From FEN-1219 sp963728995 (GTDB taxonomy: Bacteria > Pseudomonadota > Gammaproteobacteria > Steroidobacterales > Rariloculaceae), in assembly GCA_963728995.1 (NCBI GenBank), contig CAVSMD010000004.1:1-64000 (forward strand): a DNA stretch of 64,000 bases, given 5' to 3'. Made by a program: the position numbers and the translations under genes. Every line of letters starts with the position of its first letter. Within the stretch, counting starts at the first letter, position 1. The notes below the pieces were generated by a model. The model saw only the letters and a program-made list of their open reading frames with translations. It ran no database searches and was not told where the DNA came from. Positions 17,103 through 24,999 of the stretch are shown in pieces.

Positions 17103-17131
17103 TTGAGAACAAGTGTAGCTTATTTGAGAAC
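17103..17131 (-). promoter_or_regulatory. Paired 8-bp direct repeats upstream of the MNT gene (operator candidate)
   Basis: TTGAGAAC occurs at 17103-17110 and again at 17124-17131 (GTTCTCAA on the coding strand), with a 21-base period, i.e. two helical turns. The nearer copy ends 2 bases before the start codon at 17101. The encoded antitoxin has its own winged helix, so autoregulation here is plausible. Confidence 0.55.
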
Positions 17132-17254
17132 GGCATCGCAACCGTCCAGGCGCGCGCCACCATGCCAAGACCTGCGGGCGGAACTCGACGTCGATGCCGC
17201 GCGCTGCGAGGCCTCCACGAACAACGTGCGCCCGCCCATCCTGAGCCTGCGCCG

Positions 17255-17983
17255 TCAGCTGGCTTCGGGCGACCTCCCCGTCTTCTTGTCGCGAAAGCTC
17301 GGTTGATGGTTCTCGCCGGAGACTTCGTCGAAATACTCGGTAGCGCGCATCAAGTCCGACCACTTCGCATACCCGTAATTTTTCGGGCTCAGCGACGAGT
17401 TGTTGGCAATATATTGGCCGATGCGGGCCATCGGCGCCGCTCCGTCCTCGCCCTTCATCGCCTCCACGGCGGACCGGAGTAGGTTCGAGAGCTCGGTATC
17501 GCCTCGGAGCTCGTTCCTCGATCGCCTCTCACCGCCATGCGGTGACCCAGCGCTTTCGTCCGAGGGCTTGCCGAAACCGTCGGTATGGATGAACAGCGAA
17601 CAGGCTTTCTTGAACGGTTCCGGCGTCTTGCTCTCGCCGAAGCCGATCACGGACTTCCCCTTCGATAGCAGCTTAAGCACGAGCGGGGTGAAGTCCGAGT
17701 CGCTGGTCACGAGCGCGAAGATGTCGACACGCTCGGTGAACAGCAACTCCATCGCGTCGATGGCCATGCACATGTCGACCGCGTTCTTGCCCTTGGTGTA
17801 GGCAAACTGTTGCACGGGCTGGATGGCGAAGGGATGCAGTTTCTCTTCCCAGCCGGCCTGGTTCTTCCAATTGCCGTAGGCGCGGCGGATATTGATGGCG
17901 CCCTTCTCGGCGAGCTCGCTGAGAATTCCGTCGATGGACTCAGGGTTGGCGTTTTCGCAATCGATGAGAAGGGCAACGTTCAT
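17255..17983 (-). CDS. NYN-domain (LabA/DUF88-like) ribonuclease with possible LOTUS domain
   Basis: Residues 1-145 form a NYN/PIN-like domain: 'NVALLIDCENANP' (D8), 'KGKNAVDMCMAIDAM' and 'FALVTSDSDFTPLVLKLL' carry the acidic metal-binding positions. The C-terminal ~75 residues ('LSNLLRSAVEAMKGEDG', 'IGQYIANNSSLSPKNYG') resemble an OST-HTH/LOTUS RNA-binding domain, a common partner of NYN. Length is 242 residues. The start at 17983 has an AAGG ribosome site. It is the last gene of the defence-like island. The 123 bases to the MNT operator (17132-17254) show no gene. Confidence 0.88.
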   Translation of the reverse strand: MNVALLIDCENANPESIDGILSELAEKGAINIRRAYGNWKNQAGWEEKLHPFAIQPVQQFAYTKGKNAVDMCMAIDAMELLFTERVDIFALVTSDSDFTPLVLKLLSKGKSVIGFGESKTPEPFKKACSLFIHTDGFGKPSDESAGSPHGGERRSRNELRGDTELSNLLRSAVEAMKGEDGAAPMARIGQYIANNSSLSPKNYGYAKWSDLMRATEYFDEVSGENHQPSFRDKKTGRSPEAS

Positions 17984-18166
17984 GTTCGCATACCTTGCTC
18001 GTCGCGGCGGGGATCGAACTGGACTGCACCCGCACACGGAACTCTCGCTCAAAAGAGTACTGAAGGATTGGCCCTGAAGACGTGACTCGCTACTCAAATG
18101 TGCGCGGCAATCTTCCCGAAAGCAGTTGCTACGCGAGGTACCTAGCTACCGCGGCTTAGCACGCGC

Positions 18167-20656
18167 TCACTCTTCCCGCAGCACCTTCGCTGGATCGATA
18201 CGCCCCACCTTGAGCGCAGGCACGATGGTCGCGACGAGCGTCACCGCAGCGATTGAGATCGCGACCATCGAGAGGGTCGGAACATCGTAGACGCCGATAC
18301 CATAGACAACGCTGCGCATCGCGCGAGCCGCACCCGCGGCGATCACCAACCCCACCATCCCACCGACGGCGCACGCCCACGCGCCGGAGGCGGCCGCATG
18401 TGTCACCGTCCTGCGCAGCGTTGCTCCCAGGGCCATACGAATCCCGAGCTCCCGCCGCCGCTGCGCCACGATATTCATCACGAGCCCAAAGATGCCCACG
18501 CCGCTGAGTGCCAGTGCGAGCCACGCCATTACGCTCAGAAGCGTCACCCCCACGCGCTGCAGCGTGAGCGTCCCGGCCATGAGATCCACCATCGAATAGG
18601 GCCCCGCGAACGTGAGCCCCGAATCAACGCCGCCGAGCGCGCGCCGCATCTCGCCCGCCAGACCCGCCACGGGCGCCGCGCGCACGATCCAGCTCGGCTG
18701 AAAGAACGTGTGGATCTGCGACAAGAATCCGCGGTCGACGACTTGCGCCGCCGGCACGTAGATGGCCTCCTCGCTCACCAGCGGCGCGCTGCCTTCGTTG
18801 AGCTGCGCCGCCGAGGACAGGAGCGTATCCCCCACCACACCTACGATCAGCAGGCTCGGCGCGTTCTGCCGGCCGAGCGAACGGCCCACGGGGTCCAGAT
18901 CGCCGAAAAACTTGCGCGCGAACGTTTGGTTCACGATGACCACGGGCTGCGTGTCCGGGCCGTCGGCATCAGTGAACGTGCGGCCCGCCACGAGTGGAAT
19001 CTTGAGCGTCGAGAAATACGTGGGCGTGACGTAAGCCCAATTGGTCGAAACCACCTGCCCCGCTCGCGCGCCGTCGGCGATGCCCACGCCGTTGATGAGC
19101 GCACGCTCGTATGGCGGCGTCGACACCACGGCCGCGTCGTCGACGCCCGGGATTTGGCGCAGCGCTGCGAGACTTTCGCGCAGCAGCGTCCGAAACGCCG
19201 CTGGATCGCGGTAGCGCACGTCGTCGAGCGACACCTTCGCCGCCGTCACGCCCGCGGTGTCGAACCCCGACGGCAGCGTTTGTAGATAGACGAGCGAGCG
19301 GATCATCAGGCCCGCACCGGCGAGCAGCACCACCGTGAGCGCAACTTCGCCGGCGATCAATCCATGCCGCAAGCGAACGCCGCCCCGGCCCGCGGTGCTT
19401 CGGTTGCCCATGGACGAGCGCAGATCCATCTTGCGCAACGCGAGCGCGGGCAGGCCGCCGAAGAGCAGCGTCGTGAAGATCGACAGACCCAGGGTGAAGG
19501 CGAGCACGCGGCCGTCGAGCCGCACACTAGCCACGGGCAGAAACTCGGGAGGCAAGAGCTCGAGCAGAGCCGTGAGTGCGAGCGCGCCCACACCGATGGC
19601 TGTAGCGCCGCCCACGAGCGCGAGCAGCAAGTTCTCCGTCCAAAGCTCGCGCTGAATCCGCCAGCTCGTCGCTCCGAGCGCGAGCCGAGTCGCCATCTCG
19701 CCCTGGCGCCGAAGGACACGCACAAGCGTGAGCCCCGCCAGGTTGGCACACGCAATGAGCAGGATGAAGCCTGCCGCCAGCATCAGCGCGAGCACTGGCG
19801 AGCGAAGCGTTTCCGTTTGCGCCGCCTGCAGCGGCACGAGGTGGTAGCGAATCTGCTCACCCTTGTTGTCCTGCGCGAAGCGTTGCGCGCGTACGGAGCC
19901 CGCCCAAGCGCGATTGATCTCCTCGTCGGCTTGCTGCCACGTGGCACCGGGGCGAAGACGCACGAGCCCAGCAAAGTTCGCGGACTGCCCCTCGCCCTGG
20001 CGGCTCGGCCGAAGCGCGGTGTAGACGTCCGCACGCCCAGGCGGTGTCGCGTCCTTCGGCAACACACCGATCACGGTATAGGGGTCGCCCTTCAGGCGCA
20101 CGGTGCTACCGAGCACGCTCGGATTCGCGCCGAACGCGTTGCGCCAAAACGAATCGCTCAGCACCACCGCCTTCGGCCCGGTCGGTCGATCCTCGTCTGC
20201 CGAAAAGTTGCGCCCGACAACGGGCGCGATGCCTAACACGTCCAGGTAGTGCTCCGACACGCGCGCTTCGCGCACCTGTTGCGTGTATGAGCCCGCTTGA
20301 ACGTTTGCGACGGAGGGGCCGAGCGACGAGACCGCTGCAACGAGCGACGGCACGTTGTCGCGCATGAGCTCCCATTGCTCGCCGTCGATGGAACGCCTCA
20401 TCGCTGGCATCGTTTTCGTGCCGGCGTAGACGGTGGCGATTCGGTCCGGTGCGTCATACGGCAGTTGTTGGATCAAGAGCGTGTTGACGACGGAGAAAAT
20501 CGCCGTGTTCGCGCCAACGGCGAGCGCCAGCGTGAGCACCACCGTCAGCGTGAACCCTGGGCTCGTACTGAGTTGCCGAGCGGCATAACGGAGATCTCGC
20601 CAGATGGAGCCTGGCGCTCCCCACCGGGAGGTGGGGCGGCTGCTATTCGGCGTCAT
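18167..20656 (-). CDS. MacB/FtsX-type ABC permease, no ATPase partner (ADOP family)
   Basis: The 829-residue membrane protein has the ADOP layout. An N-terminal helix with 'IWRDLRYAARQLSTSPGFT' is followed by a periplasmic MacB_PCD domain, a central FtsX domain ('LIACANLAGLTLVRVLRRQ'), a second periplasmic domain, and a C-terminal FtsX domain ('RRRELGIRMALGATLRRTV'). No ABC ATPase gene adjoins it. Family members are thought to export substrates or act in envelope maintenance, but the substrate is unknown. The preferred start is ATG 20656 rather than an in-frame codon 48 bases upstream. It is transcribed toward the island. Confidence 0.88.
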   Translation of the reverse strand: MTPNSSRPTSRWGAPGSIWRDLRYAARQLSTSPGFTLTVVLTLALAVGANTAIFSVVNTLLIQQLPYDAPDRIATVYAGTKTMPAMRRSIDGEQWELMRDNVPSLVAAVSSLGPSVANVQAGSYTQQVREARVSEHYLDVLGIAPVVGRNFSADEDRPTGPKAVVLSDSFWRNAFGANPSVLGSTVRLKGDPYTVIGVLPKDATPPGRADVYTALRPSRQGEGQSANFAGLVRLRPGATWQQADEEINRAWAGSVRAQRFAQDNKGEQIRYHLVPLQAAQTETLRSPVLALMLAAGFILLIACANLAGLTLVRVLRRQGEMATRLALGATSWRIQRELWTENLLLALVGGATAIGVGALALTALLELLPPEFLPVASVRLDGRVLAFTLGLSIFTTLLFGGLPALALRKMDLRSSMGNRSTAGRGGVRLRHGLIAGEVALTVVLLAGAGLMIRSLVYLQTLPSGFDTAGVTAAKVSLDDVRYRDPAAFRTLLRESLAALRQIPGVDDAAVVSTPPYERALINGVGIADGARAGQVVSTNWAYVTPTYFSTLKIPLVAGRTFTDADGPDTQPVVIVNQTFARKFFGDLDPVGRSLGRQNAPSLLIVGVVGDTLLSSAAQLNEGSAPLVSEEAIYVPAAQVVDRGFLSQIHTFFQPSWIVRAAPVAGLAGEMRRALGGVDSGLTFAGPYSMVDLMAGTLTLQRVGVTLLSVMAWLALALSGVGIFGLVMNIVAQRRRELGIRMALGATLRRTVTHAAASGAWACAVGGMVGLVIAAGAARAMRSVVYGIGVYDVPTLSMVAISIAAVTLVATIVPALKVGRIDPAKVLREE

Positions 20657-20985
20657 GCTCGAGGTCCTCGACTGGGTACCTACCGTCGATATAGCAACGA
20701 CCATGCCAAAACTCGTGCGGCTCCAATCGCTTGTCTTGCTGACGTCCAGCCGCCGACGGACCCCGCGAAGCGTCCCGATAACGACACGGATGTCTCGATT
20801 GCGCTAATGGAAGACACAGCTGCCGCAAGCGCGACGCCGGATAGATCTGCATTACCGGACCCCGGGCTACGCCAAGGCTTCCGTCGAATCGCGAGCGTCC
20901 CCTGCGTGCGAGGCGGAATGGCCCGTCACCCCTCGCACACGCCCTCGCCAGGCAGCCATTCCCTATAAGTACCTATCATGTCACA

Positions 20986-21014
20986 TTGACAGGGACAAAT
21001 AGGGACTATATGGT
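20986..21014 (+). promoter_or_regulatory. Probable sigma70 promoter of the 21047-23041 operon
   Basis: TTGACA at 20986-20991 is followed after 17 bases by TATGGT at 21009-21014, an exact consensus -35 with a 4/6 -10 box. The first start codon, ATG 21047, lies about 32 bases downstream. Confidence 0.55.
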
Positions 21015-21046
21015 GACGGCCACGCCATTCAGTGGACGGTCGAACG

Positions 21047-21481
21047 ATGGAATCCCAAGAGCTCCTATCGGTCTTCGAAATCGCCGAACGCCTCAAGCTG
21101 CATGTAAAGACGGTGCGCCATTACGTGCGCGAGGGTCGGCTCAAAGCCGTGCGCATTGGTAAGCAATACCGCATCACACGAGCGGACCTCGAGGCGTTCA
21201 CGGGCCTTCCGCTGCCGCTCACCGACAGCGAGCGCGCGAAGCGGCAACGCCACATCGAGGTCTCCTGCGTCGTCGAGATCGATGCAGTCAGCCCGGAGTC
21301 TGCGGGCCAGCTCGAGAGCGCACTCAAGGCATTCGCGCATCGCTCGGAAGGCGGCGAAGAGCGCGTTCGAGTGGAAGCGATCTACGACCAGGATGTCGGG
21401 CACCTGAAACTCATGCTGTTCGGCGGAGCAGGTGGAACCGGCTCAGCGCTCATGATCACCACGGCAATACTCAAGAAGTGA
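21047..21481 (+). CDS. Excisionase/MerR-like HTH regulator with unknown C-terminal sensor module
   Basis: The first ~55 residues are a winged HTH of the excisionase/BldC type ('VFEIAERLKLHVKTVRHYV', then 'AVRIGKQYRITRADLEAF'). Residues about 72-144 form a beta-alpha-beta module, 'IEVSCVVEIDAVSPESAG', then 'ERVRVEAIYDQDVGHLKLM', that recurs twice in the next gene. DNA binding is clear; the signal sensed by the C-terminal module is unknown. The ATG at 21047 is preferred over an in-frame alternative start at 21032. Confidence 0.8.
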   Translation: MESQELLSVFEIAERLKLHVKTVRHYVREGRLKAVRIGKQYRITRADLEAFTGLPLPLTDSERAKRQRHIEVSCVVEIDAVSPESAGQLESALKAFAHRSEGGEERVRVEAIYDQDVGHLKLMLFGGAGGTGSALMITTAILKK

Positions 21482-21485
21482 CCCA

Positions 21486-22004
21486 ATGCACCAGGATGCA
21501 GGCCAAGAAGTCGCATCGCGCGCAACCAGAAGCACCGATGTAAACGGCGTGTTACACGTGGATGGGATCGCTCAAGAGCAAGTCGAGCAGTCGACGCGAC
21601 ACGTGCGCGCGGTCGCGAGCGCGTCCACGACGGGTCCTCTAACAGTGGACGCGAGCTACGACGAACGAGTCGCACGGTTGACGCTAAGCATCCATGGCAG
21701 CGTGTTGTCGGTTCTGCGCCTGTTCGGGAACAAGTCGACAGCGGGCGAGCGGCTCTTCGACGAAGGCATCGAGAGCTCGATCACGGTGAACGTCGACGGC
21801 GTCGGTATCGACAAAGCGACCGCAATCAACGATCACCTCTTGAACGCGGCGAAGAATCACCCGCAGAGCGATCGGCCGCTCGACGTGCGCACCGAGCACG
21901 ACGAGCGTCGTCAGCGATTGGGCGTGAGGCTCGCCGGAAGTCTCTTCGCGACCTCCTACCTGCTGTTCCTCGTCCATCTGCACCTCACGCAATCCAGGAC
22001 TTGA
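21486..22004 (+). CDS. Protein with two copies of the module found in the upstream HTH regulator
   Basis: I do not know the family of this 172-residue protein. It contains two ~70-residue repeats. The first runs from 'VNGVLHVDGIAQEQVEQ' to 'LTVDASYDERVARLTLSI', the second from 'SSITVNVDGVGIDKATA' to 'LDVRTEHDERRQRLGVRL'. Each has a beta strand with VDGI/VDGV, a helix, and a strand with [Y/H]DE...RL. The same pattern forms the C-terminus of the preceding regulator. A hydrophobic stretch 'LFATSYLLFLVHLHL' ends the protein. The gene sits 4 bases after the regulator and overlaps the phosphotransferase start. Confidence 0.65.
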   Translation: MHQDAGQEVASRATRSTDVNGVLHVDGIAQEQVEQSTRHVRAVASASTTGPLTVDASYDERVARLTLSIHGSVLSVLRLFGNKSTAGERLFDEGIESSITVNVDGVGIDKATAINDHLLNAAKNHPQSDRPLDVRTEHDERRQRLGVRLAGSLFATSYLLFLVHLHLTQSRT

Positions 22005-23041
22005 GTGACCCGTCGATGAGAGAAGCGCTTTTCGAAGCCGTACCAGAGGAACGTCGCGAGACCGCGCGTTCCGCGCTCGCGGCCGCGTTCGGCACTCACG
22101 CGGTTGACGCGTTGCAGCCCGTCGCGGGCGGCGCTTCGGGTGCGCTGACCTACCGTGTCGAAGCGCGTGGGAAGTCGTATCTGCTCAGGATCGAGACGCG
22201 GCGCAGCCCGTTTCGGAACCCTCATCAATACACCTGCATGCGCGTAGCTTCCGAGGCGGGTATCGCGCCCGCGCTGCACTACTTCGACGCCGACGCCGGC
22301 GTCGCGGTAATGGATTTTCTGCAGCAGCGCCCACTCGACGAATTTCCGGGCGGGCCGCAGGAGCTCGCGAGAGCACTCGGCGGCCTCGCAGCTCGTCTTC
22401 AGCGGACATCCGCCTTCCCCCCGGGGCTCTGGGACTTTCCGCAGGTCGTGGATCGCCTCCTCGGTTTTGTTCGCAGCTCGCGGTTGTTCGCAGCGGGGTT
22501 GCTTGACGCGCACGCGGCGGGGTTCGAACGCATACGTAGTGCCTATCGCTGGGATGCATCGGCGCTCGTCTCCAGCCACAACGACCCGAACCCGCGGAAC
22601 ATCATCTTCGACGGCGAGCGTCTCTGGTTCGTCGATTGGGAAACGGCCTACCGCAACGATCCACTGACGGACGTCGCGATCCTCGTCGAGAACTTGGCGC
22701 CGACGCCCGAACTCGAGCGCGTGCTCGTCGAAAGTTGGTGGGGGCGCGAGCCGGATCGCGCGTTGTATGCCCGCCTCACCCTGATGCGCCTGCTGACGCG
22801 CCTCTATTACGCCGGGCTTTTGTTTGGTCTTGCCGCGCGCCAACCGCGCCAGGCGCCAGAGACGGACCTCGCAGCACCGAGCCCCAACGAGTTCCGCGCC
22901 GCGGCCGAGCGCGGCGAGCAGGCGCCCGCTTCGCCGGAGACGATCTTTACGCTCGGGAAGATGTGCCTCGCCGGTTTCCTGGCGGGCCTGTCGACGCCCG
23001 GGTTCGAAGAAGCACTCGCGATCGCACGCGAAGCAAAGTAG
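22001..23041 (+). CDS. Aminoglycoside phosphotransferase-like small-molecule kinase
   Basis: The ~345-residue protein belongs to the APH/choline-kinase superfamily. Brenner's motif is 'SSHNDPNPRNIIFDG', with catalytic Asp and Mg-binding Asn, followed by 'LWFVDWETAYRNDPLTDVA', which carries the second metal ligand. The N-lobe shows 'AGGASGALTYRVEARGKSYLLRI' reduced in length. TTG 22001 overlaps the preceding stop (TTGA); ATG 22016 is an equally possible start. The substrate is unknown; linkage to the HTH/module genes suggests a regulated metabolic or choline-type kinase more than drug resistance. Confidence 0.82.
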   Translation: MSDPSMREALFEAVPEERRETARSALAAAFGTHAVDALQPVAGGASGALTYRVEARGKSYLLRIETRRSPFRNPHQYTCMRVASEAGIAPALHYFDADAGVAVMDFLQQRPLDEFPGGPQELARALGGLAARLQRTSAFPPGLWDFPQVVDRLLGFVRSSRLFAAGLLDAHAAGFERIRSAYRWDASALVSSHNDPNPRNIIFDGERLWFVDWETAYRNDPLTDVAILVENLAPTPELERVLVESWWGREPDRALYARLTLMRLLTRLYYAGLLFGLAARQPRQAPETDLAAPSPNEFRAAAERGEQAPASPETIFTLGKMCLAGFLAGLSTPGFEEALAIAREAK

Positions 23042-23146
23042 ACAAGGACACCCGAACCGTCTCTCGCGTTTCAGAGACTCGCAGGCATCTCCGGGCTGGC
23101 CGTCCCTCACCGACGAGACCGCAAGTTCCCGGTCCTGCTCGACGGT

Positions 23147-23965
23147 CTAGCCGAGCTCCGACGCGGCCTTGACGGCAGCGTGCCCTTTGAGCCCGCTCAC
23201 CTTGATGACTCGCCGCACTTGCCGCAGCGCCGCCGCGTGGTCGCCGAGCTGTGCGAACACCTCTATCGCGCGAATCGGGTCGCCCGCCTCGAGGTGTTCC
23301 TGCTCACGCGAGAGGTCGATCAGATACTCGACGCCCTCCGCCTCGAAATGCGGCGCGTTGCCGATCCGAATCGCGATCTTGTGCTCGAGCCCGCAGCGCT
23401 CGAGGCCCCGCGCGAGCAAGCCGTAAGCGAGTTCCGGCCGGTGCAAGCGGAAGTACGTCTCGACGGCGCCAAACTGATCCAACGGATTTTCCGAGTGCTC
23501 CGCCGCACGCAATCGCTGCAGCATCGGAATGGGCATAGGGGCATCGAGGCTTTCCACGAACGCGGCCGTCGGCACTGGGATCGGGTGACTAGCCGCGCCG
23601 AACAGCTGTCGTACGAGCTCTTCGAGCGCCTCGCGTAGCGACACTCGCACGCTGTCCTTGAGCCGCTGAAGCGTCTCGTCAGGCAGTCCAACCGTTTCAA
23701 TGAGCTTCTGACAAAGCGCGCACGAATCAACGTGCGGACCGTACTTGCGCTGATACTCCGCATTGGCGTTGAATTGCAGAGCGACGTCGTGCGACACATG
23801 GTCGCGCCAGCTCGGCGCGAGCGCCGCGAGCTCCGCCATATTGGCGACGAGCGCGTCGACGTCGAGCGAGGAGTCGAGCACGGCGTTGGGATCCGCCGCC
23901 TTCGCGATCTGCTCCTCGTAGTAGCGATCGTCGTCGCGCTCCGTGCAGGTCTTCGTATCTGACAT
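23147..23965 (-). CDS. Uncharacterised protein with ZAS-like zinc motif, possible anti-sigma
   Basis: The 272-residue, acidic, soluble protein has 'GPHVDSCALCQKL', i.e. H78-x3-C82-x2-C85, the zinc anti-sigma (ZAS) spacing, placed after ~75 helical residues. The C-terminal half (about 150-272) is alpha-helical and repeat-like ('LDQFGAVETYFRLHRPELAYGLL', 'PIRAIEVFAQLGDHAAALRQV'), reminiscent of TPR-type repeats. It lies 36 bases downstream of a protein that looks like sigma region 4. An anti-sigma role is therefore plausible but not established. ATG 23965 is chosen over TTG 23971. Confidence 0.6.
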   Translation of the reverse strand: MSDTKTCTERDDDRYYEEQIAKAADPNAVLDSSLDVDALVANMAELAALAPSWRDHVSHDVALQFNANAEYQRKYGPHVDSCALCQKLIETVGLPDETLQRLKDSVRVSLREALEELVRQLFGAASHPIPVPTAAFVESLDAPMPIPMLQRLRAAEHSENPLDQFGAVETYFRLHRPELAYGLLARGLERCGLEHKIAIRIGNAPHFEAEGVEYLIDLSREQEHLEAGDPIRAIEVFAQLGDHAAALRQVRRVIKVSGLKGHAAVKAASELG

Positions 23966-24001
23966 ATTCAAGGTATCCGGGTAACTCGGTTGCTAAAACT
24001 A

Positions 24002-24268
24002 TCAACCGGGGTTCGCGGGCTTTTTTCGCATCGGGTCCATGATTTCTTTCGCCCTGGCCTTGGCCCGGTGCAGCCGGGAGGCGGCCGCCGTGTACGAGAT
24101 GCCCAGCGCCTGCGCGATTTCGGCCGTGCCGTGTCCCGCGATCGCGAGCCGCAGGGCCTCGGCGTCGTCCGGCGAAAGCTCCGCCAGGACGCGCGCCAGA
24201 TCGCTAGCTTTCTCGGCCGTCTCGATCGGCCGGCCGGGATCCTCGATCGTAGTAATGGCGGACGACAC
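24002..24268 (-). CDS. Sigma-70 region-4-like small DNA-binding protein
   Basis: About 88 residues from GTG 24268. 'LAELSPDDAEALRLAIAGHG' and 'TAEIAQALGISYTAAASRLH' form the typical sigma region 4 helix-turn-helix, ending 'RAKARAKEIMDP'. No region 2 (the -10-binding and core-binding part) is found upstream in any frame, so it is either a truncated ECF sigma factor or a stand-alone sigma-4-type regulator. It is followed by the possible ZAS protein, the usual sigma/anti-sigma order. The start is uncertain because the frame is open upstream. Confidence 0.6.
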   Translation of the reverse strand: MSSAITTIEDPGRPIETAEKASDLARVLAELSPDDAEALRLAIAGHGTAEIAQALGISYTAAASRLHRAKARAKEIMDPMRKKPANPG

Positions 24269-24309
24269 GATTGTAAGTCCGCGAGAATTCGCCCTTCGCG
24301 TTCGCGTCG

Positions 24310-24808
24310 TTAACGAGGCTCGAGAGCGCGCGCTGCGCCGAACGTGGCCGTGATGCCGGCTTTGTCCTGCGGGTCCACCGCGCGGTCGCGCGCGGCCATG
24401 ATCAAGCGAATCGGAATCTTCCGGTGCTCTGCGTCGTTCGTAGCAGGTTGAAAGACGTGCCTCTTGACCTTTTCGATGAGGTCTTCGGCCGGCTTCCCGG
24501 CCGAGAACGCGCGCAAGTGCGGGTTGAGCAGGCGGCGGAAGAAAAAGGTGTTCTTGATGATCGCGACCAAGCTTTTGCCGTTTATCGGCGACGCCGCGAG
24601 CGTGACGAACTGCACCTTGTCGCTCGGGGCCTGCTGCGCGCGCCCCGCCTCCATCTCCGTGACGAGCGCCTGCAAGCTCACTAACCCGCCCATGCTGTGG
24701 CCGACTAGGTGCACCACGCGCCCCTTGGCGACCTGCAACTGCAGGGCGCTCATCAAATGAGAGCCTGCCGTAGCGATAGGCGTAATTGTTGAGCTTGGTG
24801 AGGGTCAT
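24310..24808 (-). pseudogene. Alpha/beta-hydrolase (lipase-like) remnant
   Basis: The main frame carries 'GRVVHLVGHSMGGLVSLQAL', the GHSMGG nucleophile elbow of a lipase/esterase, then 'VQFVTLAASPINGKSL' and 'IRLIMAARDRAVDP', the region of the acid residue. The start 'MTLTKLNNYAYRYG' (24808) lies in a different frame, so a single-base shift near 24765 splits the gene. A second shift may hide a C-terminal extension ('SSLVNDANAKGEFSRTYN') toward 24250. The protein is short for a lipase and its N-terminal strands are missing. Positions 24809-24999 show no gene. Confidence 0.6.
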
Positions 24809-24999
24809 CGTGGCACGAGATGTTGCCAGATCCGCCGAGGAATAGCGGACACGCTCCCGACCAGGCTGGCGCCCTATAGCGCGCCGGGTGGATAGTACTT
24901 CCGCGTCGTCGCAGGTCGTTCTTCGCGAATCAGCATCTTGAGAGTGGGTTCGAGCGCGATAGCGCCGATCGCCGAACATATGTGTCGACTAGGGCGAAT

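Noticed and set aside
17132..17254. Possible small gene between the NYN and MNT genes
   Set aside because: Short frames exist on both strands but none has a start with a ribosome site or recognisable content.
23059..23078. GTCTCT/AGAGAC inverted repeat between convergent genes
   Set aside because: Only a 6-bp stem with an 8-base loop; could be chance.
24250..24320. Alternative C-terminus of the hydrolase running into the sigma-like gene
   Set aside because: The frame 'SSLVNDANAKGEFSRTYN' looks protein-like but cannot be assigned without homologues, so it was kept only as a note.
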